Assembly (NCBI RefSeq): GCF_016679925.1
Contig: NZ_JAEQBW010000001.1
Location: 1,178,001 to 1,242,000, forward strand
Length of the DNA: 64,000 bases
DNA from: Marivirga aurantiaca
GTDB taxonomy: Bacteria > Bacteroidota > Bacteroidia > Cytophagales > Cyclobacteriaceae
Direction of reading: 5' to 3'
Position numbers and translations under genes: made by a program. This document shows, one piece after another, positions 1-6,849 of this stretch. Numbering within the stretch: the stretch's first letter is position 1; every line of letters starts with the position of its first letter. Below the pieces are notes generated by a model. That model had not been told where the DNA came from and did no database searches. It saw nothing but the letters and a program-made list of their open reading frames with translations.

Positions 1-1
1 T

Positions 2-2152
2 CCAGCCACTGACCTAGCCAATGGAGCTTTTACAGCAACTTTCACCTTTTCAGAAAATGTCACAGACTTTGAGGTTGGCGATATTTCCGTGGGAAATGGA
101 ACGGCCAGTGATTTTGTTTCGACCAGTGCCAGTGTTTATACAGCTTTGATCACTCCAACAACAGATGGTACAGTCACAGTTGATGTGGCGGCTAGCGTAG
201 CACAAGATGCAGCCACCAATGGAAATACAGCAGCTGCCCAGTTCAGCATAGAGTTTGACATTACTGCACCAATAGTAAGCATCACCAGTACTGCTGCCGG
301 CCCCACCAATACTGCTTTTATGGCAACTTTCACTTTCTCGGAAAATGTAACAGGTTTTGAGGTTGGCGATATTTCTGTTGGCAATGGAACGGCCAGTGAT
401 TTCATGGCAAATAGTGCTTTAGAATATACAGCTTTAGTTACTCCTACCGCTGATGGAACTACCACTATTGATGTAGCAGCCGATGTGGTACAAGATGCAG
501 CCACCAATGGAAATACAGCAGCTGCCCAGTTCAGCATAGAGTTTGACATTACTGCACCAATAGTAAGCATCACCAGTACTGCTGCCGGCCCCACCAATAC
601 TGCTTTTATGGCAACTTTCACTTTCTCGGAAAATGTAACAGGTTTTGAGGTTGGCGATATTTCTGTTGGCAATGGAACGGCCAGTGATTTCATGGCAAAT
701 AGTGCTTTAGAATATACAGCTTTAGTTACTCCTACCGCTGATGGAACTACCACTATTGATGTGGCTGCCAACGTGGCACAAGATGCCGCCACCAATGGAA
801 ATACTGCGGCCACCCAGTTCAGCATTGAGGCCGATTTGACAGCTCCAACACTTGCTATCACCAGTCCGGCCACTGACCCAACCAATGGAGCTTTTATGGC
901 AACTTTCACTTTCTCAGAAAATGTAACAGGTTTTGAGGTGGACGATATTTCTGTGGGCAATGGAACAGCCAGTGATTTCACAACAACTAATGCTTCGGAA
1001 TATACGGCATTGATCACTCCAGCAACTGATGGAACGGTCAATATCGATGTGGCCGCCAATGTAGCACAAGATGCTGCCACCAATGGAAACACGGTAGCTG
1101 CCCAGTTCAGTATTGACTATGATGGTAGTGTTGCCGAGATCATTTGTCAAAATATTACCATACAATTGGATGCCAACGGTATTGCCAATATTGAAGCATC
1201 TCAAATCGATAACGGTTCTTCCGATAATTACGGAATAGCCAGCATGGCATTAGATATCACTACTTTCGATTGCAACAACATTGGTGATAATGAGGTGGTA
1301 CTTACAGTCACTGATGTCAATGGCAATACAGGTACCTGCCTTGCGGTTGTTACTGTAGAGGATGTAACGCCTCCGGAAGTAATTGTCCGGGACATCACAC
1401 TTCCATTGGCCCCAAATGGGCAAGCCTCTATTACCATAGACGACATTGATAACGGCAGTAACGATAATTGCGGCATAGCGAGCAGAATCCTTGATGTGTC
1501 TGCTTTTGATACACCTACAACAGCATCGACCATGGTTATATTAACAGTAACCGACTTTAGTGGCAATACTGCTTCGGCTCCGGCCACCATAACTTTTGGG
1601 AAAGTAGCCCAAGCCATTTTGTTTGAACCATTAGCAGATAAAAAAGTAGGGGCGGATCCGGTCACGCTTCAGGCAACAGGTGGTGAGTCCGGCCTGCCCG
1701 TAACATTTTCAATAACTACAGAACCTGCGACAGGCGTGGCCTCTATAATTGACAACATGATCATTATAGAAGGCCCTGGCATGGTTACAGTGACAGCAAA
1801 CCAGGCTGGCAATGACGTATTCCTGCCAGCTGAAGAAGTATCCCAAACTTTTGAGATACAATCCAATGAACTCTTCCTTCCCACACTGTTCAGCCCAAAC
1901 AATGACCAGGTCAATGATAGCTTCGTCATAAGGGGCGGGGGAAACATTGCCACAATCGAGCTGAAGATATTTGACAGGGACAATAACCTGGTTTTTAACT
2001 CCAATAGTTTGACAGACCTCTTTCAGATGGGTTGGAATGGAAATGAGCAGCCCCAAGGGGTTTATATATGGGTGGTAAAAGGAAGCTTTACGGATGGTGC
2101 CCCGGTACTTATCAATGGCAAAAATACCGGTATCATCAGGTTGATTAGATAA
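2..2152 (+). CDS. Ig-repeat surface protein with T9SS type B sorting domain (5' truncated)
   Basis: The reading frame is open to the first bases, so only the C-terminal part of a larger secreted protein is present. An ATG at 89 is internal to a repeat and is not the start. From the left edge to about base 1130 there are four successive ~96-residue bacterial Ig-like repeats (motifs FTFSENV, VGDISVGNGTASDF, DVAANVAQDAATNGNT) that show the family. Two HYR/cadherin-like modules follow (QNITIQLDANG and RDITLPLAPNG starts), then a linker Ig-like region. The last ~90 residues begin LFSPNNDQVNDSF and end with the conserved GVYIWVVKG-type strand of the gliding-motility-associated C-terminal domain, which is recognised by the type IX secretion system. 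It is expected on the cell surface as an adhesin or matrix protein. It lies 6 bp before the PorP/SprF-like gene, the usual partner of type B substrates. Repeat identity suggests recent unit duplication. Confidence 0.9.
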   Translation, partial: PATDLANGAFTATFTFSENVTDFEVGDISVGNGTASDFVSTSASVYTALITPTTDGTVTVDVAASVAQDAATNGNTAAAQFSIEFDITAPIVSITSTAAGPTNTAFMATFTFSENVTGFEVGDISVGNGTASDFMANSALEYTALVTPTADGTTTIDVAADVVQDAATNGNTAAAQFSIEFDITAPIVSITSTAAGPTNTAFMATFTFSENVTGFEVGDISVGNGTASDFMANSALEYTALVTPTADGTTTIDVAANVAQDAATNGNTAATQFSIEADLTAPTLAITSPATDPTNGAFMATFTFSENVTGFEVDDISVGNGTASDFTTTNASEYTALITPATDGTVNIDVAANVAQDAATNGNTVAAQFSIDYDGSVAEIICQNITIQLDANGIANIEASQIDNGSSDNYGIASMALDITTFDCNNIGDNEVVLTVTDVNGNTGTCLAVVTVEDVTPPEVIVRDITLPLAPNGQASITIDDIDNGSNDNCGIASRILDVSAFDTPTTASTMVILTVTDFSGNTASAPATITFGKVAQAILFEPLADKKVGADPVTLQATGGESGLPVTFSITTEPATGVASIIDNMIIIEGPGMVTVTANQAGNDVFLPAEEVSQTFEIQSNELFLPTLFSPNNDQVNDSFVIRGGGNIATIELKIFDRDNNLVFNSNSLTDLFQMGWNGNEQPQGVYIWVVKGSFTDGAPVLINGKNTGIIRLIR
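202..762 (+). repeat. 288-bp tandem coding repeat with two exact copies
   Basis: Bases 202-474 and 490-762 read as identical (273 bp) at a period of 288 bp, which is 96 codons. The units before and after are recognisably the same repeat but diverged at many third positions. Exact identity, including synonymous sites, points to a recent duplication or gene conversion within the adhesin gene. Confidence 0.9.
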
Positions 2153-2158
2153 ATTAGG

Positions 2159-3727
2159 ATGAATCAAGTTATGGAAAATTTAAAATCAAATTTTATGATG
2201 TTTAATAAGAAATTACTCCCTTTATGTATGGTGGTTTTCATGTTTTTAAACTTTGAAACACATGCACAGGAGCCTAATTTTAGTCTGTATCACTACAGTC
2301 CGACTTTCACCAACCCCGGAAGGATAGGTGCTGAAGAAGATGTGCGTATCATGTTCAATTACCGTAATCAGGCCATAGACCTGGATAAAAACTTTACTAC
2401 TTCCTCTTTTTCAGCCTACTATCCGGTTTATATTGGAAGACACAGGTTGGTGGCTGCAGCCAGTTTTTTAAATAATCAATCTTCTGATATCCTCACCATC
2501 AATGGTGGGATGGCGGGTCTGGCTTATAGCCTTCAGACTACCACCACCTCGGCACTTAGTCTGGGTATCCAGGCTGGATATTTTCAACGAAATCCGGGTG
2601 ACAATTATACCACTGACGATCAATATGTGGATGGGGTTTTTAATCCAGGAGCAGTTTCAGGGGATGCTGCCTTACAGGTGAGAAAGGCCTATCCTGCTTT
2701 TAGCGGAGGGCTCTACTATAAAGTAAAAGATGGGGCAGGCTTGGAAAAGGCATTTATTGGGGCTTCCATATTTAATATCAATAAACCCAATGTATCACTC
2801 GCCAGTAATGAAGGTGATGATTTGCCTATGATATTTAAAAGCACAGCTGGCTATAGAGTCTACCATAATACACTTTTTTCTGTAATACCTAATGCAAGGT
2901 GGGTTGGCCAGGTCGGTACCCACTTTTTCAACCTGGGTTCAAGATTTGGTTATGAGCTAAACAAAAAAGGTACTCATAAAATAGAGTTGGGCATATGGTA
3001 TAACACCAACCATTTAGGTGTGTTTTCCCTGGCATACGAGCAACCCCACTTTACCATTGCCGCAAGTTTTGACCAACCAGTAGGTACAGACCTAAGCAAA
3101 GCACAGAATAGCATTGTGGAACTGGCCATTTCATACAGATTGAAGAAGAAAAATAAACCTTCCTTTGACAAAAACAGTCAGCCAATAGCTGAACCTGTAG
3201 AGAAGAAAGAGGAAGAAATAACAGAAGAAGTGGTTGTAACAGAACCACAAAAACCTCTTCAAGAACTTCCAAAAAATGATGAGGATGTAGAAATACCTAG
3301 TAGCATAAGGGAGCAATCCGAACAGGAAACATTCCCAATATCCCCTGATACTAAGCGTAGAGAAAGTCTGACCGTAGCTGAAGAAGCCGTTCTCGCCCGG
3401 ACTGTAAAGTTTGACTTTAATTCAGAAAACCTGGATAACGAGTCAAAAGCATTTCTTGATGAAGTGGTCACCATTTTAATAAACAAGGAAAACTTCAATA
3501 TAGAACTGAAAGGCCATAGCTGCAACCTGGGGCCGGAAAACGTCAACCAGGAACTTTCATTAAAAAGGGCAGGGATAGTAAAGGAATACCTAGTGAAAAG
3601 AGGAGTGGACCAAGATAGATTTACAGTAATGGGAATGGGTGAATCCGACCCCTTGGAAGATAACAGCTCACAGGAGGGCCGGGAACACAACAGAAGGGTG
3701 GAGTTTAAGGTGGTTTATGAAAAATAA
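2159..3727 (+). CDS. PorP/SprF-type outer-membrane protein with C-terminal OmpA domain
   Basis: This 522-residue protein has an N-terminal signal peptide ending near THAQ. It then has a PorP/SprF-type barrel region (motifs HYSPTFTNPGRIG and FNYRNQ, about residues 40-330), an acidic Glu/Pro-rich linker (about 335-400), and an OmpA-like peptidoglycan-binding domain at about 415-520 (VKFDFNSENL, LSLKRAGIVKEYL, NRRVEFKV). PorP/SprF proteins pair with type B T9SS substrates and help anchor or translocate them. The gene follows the truncated adhesin by 6 bp, so the two are likely co-transcribed. The annotated ATG gives a short hydrophilic lead. Internal ATGs at 2195/2198 put the start right before the signal peptide and may be the true start. 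The OmpA fusion would tether the barrel to the cell wall. Confidence 0.9.
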   Translation: MNQVMENLKSNFMMFNKKLLPLCMVVFMFLNFETHAQEPNFSLYHYSPTFTNPGRIGAEEDVRIMFNYRNQAIDLDKNFTTSSFSAYYPVYIGRHRLVAAASFLNNQSSDILTINGGMAGLAYSLQTTTTSALSLGIQAGYFQRNPGDNYTTDDQYVDGVFNPGAVSGDAALQVRKAYPAFSGGLYYKVKDGAGLEKAFIGASIFNINKPNVSLASNEGDDLPMIFKSTAGYRVYHNTLFSVIPNARWVGQVGTHFFNLGSRFGYELNKKGTHKIELGIWYNTNHLGVFSLAYEQPHFTIAASFDQPVGTDLSKAQNSIVELAISYRLKKKNKPSFDKNSQPIAEPVEKKEEEITEEVVVTEPQKPLQELPKNDEDVEIPSSIREQSEQETFPISPDTKRRESLTVAEEAVLARTVKFDFNSENLDNESKAFLDEVVTILINKENFNIELKGHSCNLGPENVNQELSLKRAGIVKEYLVKRGVDQDRFTVMGMGESDPLEDNSSQEGREHNRRVEFKVVYEK

Positions 3728-3863
3728 AATGGTGATTGTATTCAATATATAAATTAATAGGTAATTTAATTATCTGGACTAATTCCAAAAAGAATAAAAA
3801 TCAAAATAATATTTTGTTTATTGAAAAATCTTTCCGAACATTGCAGCGTAATAAAAAAGAGAT

Positions 3864-3950
3864 ATGCGTCAATATATACAACATAACATTTGTTTAGAAC
3901 TACCCAAAAGTAATCCGTTTGCGGATTTGGGGAGGTATTGGCTTGGATAG
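3864..3950 (+). CDS. possible 28-residue small protein
   Basis: An ATG-initiated 28-codon frame (starts MRQYIQHN, ends GRYWLG) lies between a purine-rich AAGAG lead and a strong terminator starting 28 bp after its stop. A loosely Bacteroidota-type promoter (TTTG, 19 bases, GAACATTG) lies upstream around 3813-3850. The peptide matches no family I recognise. The promoter-ORF-terminator layout is the only support; it could equally be a small non-coding RNA or chance. Confidence 0.3.
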   Translation: MRQYIQHNICLELPKSNPFADLGRYWLG

Positions 3951-3977
3951 AAGTAATTTACTAAAAATAAATTAAGA

Positions 3978-4007
3978 AACCCGAGCCATATGGTTCGGGT
4001 TTTTTTA
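3978..4007 (+). terminator. Rho-independent terminator
   Basis: A 10-bp stem (AACCCGAGCC / GGTTCGGGTT, one G-T pair) closes on an ATAT loop and is followed by a run of T. It would end the small transcript above, or readthrough from the adhesin/PorP pair. Confidence 0.85.
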
Positions 4008-4021
4008 TTTATAGCTCATTT

Positions 4022-4147
4022 ATGCTTATGGATAAATACAGAAGAATATTTGGTTTACGTGATTTTAATCAGGGGAGAGGTATGTCCTCTTCAAAACAGG
4101 AAAAAGTATTTCTGCAAGATCAAATCATATATGAATTTTCAGGATAA
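4022..4147 (+). CDS. possible 41-residue small protein
   Basis: An open frame of 41 codons (starts MLMDKYRRIF, ends IIYEFSG) sits exactly between two strong terminators, with its stop 26 bp before the second. A second in-frame ATG at 4028 gives 39 residues. Composition is polar and charged with no membrane segment. I recognise no family. Being the only open frame in a terminator-bounded unit supports a gene; lack of a clear Shine-Dalgarno does not count strongly in Bacteroidota. An untranslated small RNA is the alternative. Confidence 0.33.
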   Translation: MLMDKYRRIFGLRDFNQGRGMSSSKQEKVFLQDQIIYEFSG

Positions 4148-4173
4148 CGAGGTTTTACAGTAACTGCTGTATA

Positions 4174-4207
4174 AAGCCCTGTCCTGAAAAGGATGGGGCT
4201 TTTTTTA
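4174..4207 (+). terminator. Rho-independent terminator with GAAA loop
   Basis: An 11-bp stem (AGCCCTGTCCT / AGGATGGGGCT, two G-T pairs) with a GAAA tetraloop is followed by seven T. It is the second strong terminator within 200 bp, implying a separate short transcript at about 4010-4207. Confidence 0.88.
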
Positions 4208-4234
4208 TGCTCAATTTTTAGTAAAGTAACCAAT

Positions 4235-4344
4235 TGCCTGGTGGGCAAATACTAATAAGTTAAGCTTTGTTTAAAGCCCCATCCTTACATCCTTCCCCAA
4301 AGTGAGAAGGAGAATGGTCTTAACTTATTAGCAATGCCTGGTGG
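4235..4344. repeat. 80-bp inverted-repeat element beside tRNA-Gln, with duplicated tRNA 5' end
   Basis: A perfect 13-bp inverted repeat (CTAATAAGTTAAG at 4252-4264, CTTAACTTATTAG at 4319-4331) encloses a short GC-richer core of the AAGCCCC...GAGAAGGAG type that recurs in this window. The first ten bases of the tRNA-Gln (TGCCTGGTGG, 4335-4344) occur again exactly 100 bp upstream at 4235-4244. The layout resembles a MITE-like insertion or recombination scar next to the tRNA. Confidence 0.6.
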
Positions 4345-4405
4345 TCTAATGGTAGGACATCGGTTTTTGATATCGGTAATCAAGGTTCGAATCCTTGCCG
4401 GGCAA
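4335..4405 (+). tRNA. tRNA-Gln (anticodon TTG)
   Basis: A complete 71-nt cloverleaf can be folded by hand. The acceptor pairs TGCCTGG/CCGGGCA (one T-G), the D stem GTCT/GGAC, the anticodon stem TCGGT/ATCGG with loop TTTTGAT reading TTG, and the T arm is CAAGG TTCGAAT CCTTG; the discriminator is A. The weak anticodon stem (two wobble pairs), the T-G acceptor pair and the A discriminator make it look unlike a standard housekeeping tRNA-Gln. It heads the tRNA-like cluster upstream of the slipin-TPR-RtcB genes. Confidence 0.85.
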
Positions 4406-4490
4406 CTTCATATGAAGCAAAAGGCTTCAATAAAGATCTTCTCACTCTGAAAGGGGTAGAAGTAGTGGAAAAGTGAAAGTTAAAGGTTTA

Positions 4491-4609
4491 TGGGATGTGT
4501 TTCTGTAGAGCACCCCGGTGCACATACCTTTTAGATATGTGTATACCGCTTTTAACTGGCGCATTTTTCACCACGCTGTGGGTCGAAGGTTCGAATCCTT
4601 CTCCCAATA
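4491..4609 (+). ncRNA. tRNA-like piece I: good 3' half, degenerate 5' half, long insert
   Basis: The 3' part is textbook: variable GGGTC, T arm GAAGG-TTCGAAT-CCTTC (4585-4601), acceptor TCCCAAT and A at 4602-4609. Upstream, TGGGATG...TAGAGCA (4491-4512) resembles a decayed 5' half with a shortened D arm and only about five acceptor pairs. Between them lie ~70 extra bases holding anticodon-loop look-alikes: CTTTTAG and CTTTTAA (Lys TTT type) and TTTTCAC (Glu TTC type). It could be a tRNA pseudogene, an intron- or insert-bearing tRNA, or the 3' half of a permuted tRNA whose 5' half is the next piece. tRNAscan-style scoring would be needed. Confidence 0.5.
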
Positions 4610-4614
4610 GTGAT

Positions 4615-4674
4615 ATTGGGGTAGTTCAGTGGTAGAACAACAGAGTCAATGTGGGTTCGAGTCCCACTCTGTCG
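4615..4674 (+). ncRNA. tRNA-like piece II: tRNA 5' half joined to a foreign T arm, no anticodon arm
   Basis: ATTGGGG, TA and a clean D arm GTTC-AGTGGTA-GAAC (4615-4638) form a normal tRNA 5' half. Its acceptor strand does not match the 3' strand that follows, but pairs over seven bases (one G-T) with the TCCCAAT of the preceding piece, across a 5-nt gap (4610-4614). Only 12 bases later comes a T arm GTGGG-TTCGAGT-CCCAC and acceptor TCTGTCG (4651-4674), which in turn fits the following piece III. Thus no conventional tRNA exists here, yet both halves are well conserved. Confidence 0.5.
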
Positions 4675-4676
4675 TA

Positions 4677-4720
4677 AGGCAGATGGCGGAATTGGTATAC
4701 GCAATGGACTGAAAATCCAT
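4677..4720 (+). ncRNA. tRNA-like piece III: 5' half with GAA (Phe) anticodon, no T arm downstream
   Basis: The piece has AGGCAGA, TG, a Leu/Ser-style D arm GCG-GAATTGGTATA-CGC, then a perfect anticodon arm ATGGA-CTGAAAA-TCCAT reading GAA (Phe) at 4711-4713. A possible long variable region follows (to about 4776), but no TTCGA-type T arm is found downstream. GGCAGA instead pairs with TCTGTC of the T-arm piece lying just upstream (4668-4673), giving a second 3'-before-5' arrangement. Confidence 0.5.
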
Positions 4721-4795
4721 CCGATTGAAGTAGCCTGCTTCTAAAACAAGGCACCTAAAAGCAGCTAAAGTGTATGCTTTTGTTTACTCGCCAAG

Positions 4796-4882
4796 ATGAG
4801 CAAACTCAAAAAGTTGGAAATGGCTTTGAAGCCTGAGGATACCGTGAGAGGAACTTTTGATCCTTCTTTCAACCCAAGATAA
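4796..4882 (+). CDS. possible 28-residue small protein
   Basis: ATG-initiated frame, starts MSKLKKLEMALKPED and ends DPSFNPR; basic at the N-terminus with mixed charge after. It lies between the tRNA-like pieces and the slipin gene. No family recognised and no clear ribosome site; kept only because its composition looks protein-like and because similar tiny frames occur upstream. Confidence 0.2.
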   Translation: MSKLKKLEMALKPEDTVRGTFDPSFNPR

Positions 4883-4898
4883 ATGTGTAGTTGAATAG

Positions 4899-5021
4899 TG
4901 GGGTAATTGGGAAAAAGGAACGATCAGAAATTACGATTACTCAATCAGACTTCCGCTTTAACCGATAGCAGAAGCTTTAGTTGCTTTATTAAATGAAATT
5001 ATTGGACCAGTGATTATATAA
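4899..5021 (+). pseudogene. possible decayed coding fragment with one in-frame stop
   Basis: One frame reads WGNWEKGTIRNYDYSIRLPL, a TAA stop (4959-4961), then PIAEALVALLNEIIGPVII and a stop at 5021. The residues look protein-like on both sides of the internal stop, and there is no start codon. It may be the remnant of a gene that once preceded the slipin gene; chance is possible. Confidence 0.25.
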
Positions 5022-5048
5022 AAAGTGTAAAAGCAAAATTGATTAAAA

Positions 5049-6149
5049 ATGCAAAGGAAAAGAATCAATACAGGAAAAGTGGGCTTGGTTTTCCGTAATG
5101 GAGACTATAAGCGAGTGCTCACTGAAGGCACATGGTGGATTTCACCTTTTGAAGAGCTGGTTCAATACAACATGACCAGGCCTTTCCATTCAGCTATATC
5201 GCTTAATATTCTCTTGCGAGATGAGAAGCTTGCTGAAATGTTGGAGGTAGTGGAAGTACAGGATCATGAAATTGCTCTTCAATATGAAGATGGAAAGTTC
5301 CAAACTGTATTAACAGTAGGTAAATATGCTTTCTGGAAAGGTGTAATAAACTACACTTTCACCAAAGCTGATTTGAACAAGGTGGAAATCACTGAAAAAG
5401 TAGAAAAATCAGTGTTGGAAAGGAGGGAAGTACTTCCATATATCAGGGTTTATGTGGTAGAATCGTACGAAAGAGGCGTATTGTACATTGATGGAAAATT
5501 TGAGAAAATTTTAGCCAATGGTACGTACATCTTCTGGAAAAACAGTACCCCGGTGAAAGTTGATAAAGTAGACTTGAGACAGTTGCAATTGGAGCTTGTC
5601 GGTCAGGACATCCTCACAAAAGACAAAGCCGCATTGCGGGTAAATTTTGTGGCACAATACAAAGTGGTGGACATTGAAAAAGCTATGATCGTCAATAAGG
5701 ACTTTGAAAAGCAATTGTACACCATTACCCAACTGGCTTTGAGGGAGTTCATCGGTACATTTACTTTAGACGAATTGCTTGAAAATAAGGAGTCAGTCGG
5801 AGGTTTTGTGATGAAATCACTAGCTAGTAAAGCAAAAGCTTTGGGTGTGGAGGTAATGGATTGTGGTGTGAGGGACATCATTTTACCTGGAGAAGTGAAA
5901 GAGATCATGAACCAGGTTTTAGTAGCCCAAAAGCAGGCGCAAGCCAATGTAATCATGAGAAGAGAAGAGACAGCTTCAACCAGAAGCTTGCTTAACACTG
6001 CTCAATTGATGGAAAGCAACGAAATGTTGTTCAAGTTGAAAGAAATGGAGTATGTAGAGAAAATTGCTGATAAAATTGGAGAGATTACTGTTTCCGGAAA
6101 CGGTCAGGTACTCGATCAATTGAAAAGTATCTTTGCTCCAACTAAATAA
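5049..6149 (+). CDS. slipin / SPFH (band 7) family protein lacking a membrane segment
   Basis: This 366-residue protein has the stomatin/prohibitin SPFH core at about residues 165-300 (LTKDKAALRVNFVAQYKV, ALREFIGTFTLDELL, LGVEVMDCGVRDIILPGEV), followed by a helical Gln/Ala-rich tail. The N-terminal 160 residues carry three copies of a short motif (about residues 11-32, 77-98 and 147-168) of the form G-x-F/Y-x-D/N-G-x-F-x-x-V-L-x-x-G-x-Y/W-x-F-W. No N-terminal hydrophobic hairpin is visible, so it is probably cytosolic or peripheral, unlike classical stomatins. It is first in a co-directional set with a TPR protein and RtcB, downstream of tRNA-like pieces. Slipins are known neighbours of RtcB in bacterial RNA-repair loci; the molecular role is unknown. 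Confidence 0.88.
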   Translation: MQRKRINTGKVGLVFRNGDYKRVLTEGTWWISPFEELVQYNMTRPFHSAISLNILLRDEKLAEMLEVVEVQDHEIALQYEDGKFQTVLTVGKYAFWKGVINYTFTKADLNKVEITEKVEKSVLERREVLPYIRVYVVESYERGVLYIDGKFEKILANGTYIFWKNSTPVKVDKVDLRQLQLELVGQDILTKDKAALRVNFVAQYKVVDIEKAMIVNKDFEKQLYTITQLALREFIGTFTLDELLENKESVGGFVMKSLASKAKALGVEVMDCGVRDIILPGEVKEIMNQVLVAQKQAQANVIMRREETASTRSLLNTAQLMESNEMLFKLKEMEYVEKIADKIGEITVSGNGQVLDQLKSIFAPTK

Positions 6150-6309
6150 TTAATTGGCTGAGTCTTATTTTTAAAATTGGACTCAGCTAATGTTCTGTAA
6201 AATTTAAGTTAATGTTTTGTAGTTAAGGCCAACCTCCTTCTCACTTCGGAGAAGGATTAAGGTTGAGGTTTTAACCAGTTTCTTAACTAAAAACATTAAC
6301 ATATAAAAT

Positions 6310-6849
6310 GTGAAAAAATGTAAGAAAATGGTAATTAATGACGAAAGCATTGAATACTTGATAAGCCTTGCTGAGGATGCCGTATTTGAAGGTGATTACA
6401 ATCTGGCTTCCCGATTATTATACAATGCTTTATATGATGAACCGGGTTATGCAAAATTGCATTATACCCTGGCATGGATGTATCACTATTATCAATTCAA
6501 TGAAGTAAAAGCCATTAGGCATTATGAATTGAGCCTGTACTTTGACCCAACCTGTGATTATGCTTACAGGCAACTGGTTGAATTACTGATGGATAAAAAG
6601 AGATACGATGCTGTAAACAGCTTATTGCAGAAAGCTGAAAATGCTGGCCACCTTGACAAAGATTTCATTTACGAGACTCTTGGAAACCTGGCTGAAAAAC
6701 AGGCTGATTTTGGCTTAGCAATAAAATATTACAGGAAAGCTTTAATGCATAGCATGGATAACAATGCCAGCAAAGAATTAAGGCAAAATATTAAAAGAAC
6801 GAAGTTTAAAAAATTTAAAACAAATTGGAGATGGCAACGACAAAACTAA
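6310..6849 (+). CDS. TPR-repeat protein
   Basis: This 179-residue soluble protein is built almost wholly of TPR-like helical hairpins (AKLHYTLAWMYHYY; AIRHYELSLYFDPTCDYAYR; YETLGNLAEKQADFGLAIKYYRKAL), with a basic C-terminal tail (RTKFKKFKTNWRWQRQN). The start is GTG at 6310, or ATG at 6328 six codons in; an ATG at 6308 is followed directly by TGA and cannot be used. Its 3' end overlaps the RtcB start by about 19 bases, implying translational coupling. A scaffold or RNA-binding adaptor role for the slipin/RtcB module is inferred from context only. Confidence 0.85.
   Translation: MKKCKKMVINDESIEYLISLAEDAVFEGDYNLASRLLYNALYDEPGYAKLHYTLAWMYHYYQFNEVKAIRHYELSLYFDPTCDYAYRQLVELLMDKKRYDAVNSLLQKAENAGHLDKDFIYETLGNLAEKQADFGLAIKYYRKALMHSMDNNASKELRQNIKRTKFKKFKTNWRWQRQN

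Noticed and set aside
136-1092. Long antisense frame of 318 codons across the adhesin
   Set aside because: It arises from the in-phase 288-bp repeat of the real gene on the plus strand and has the same repetitive pattern; no family signal.
4335-4720. Ordinary housekeeping tRNA operon
   Set aside because: Only tRNA-Gln folds fully; the other pieces lack an anticodon arm or a T arm in normal order, so a standard tRNA operon is not supported.
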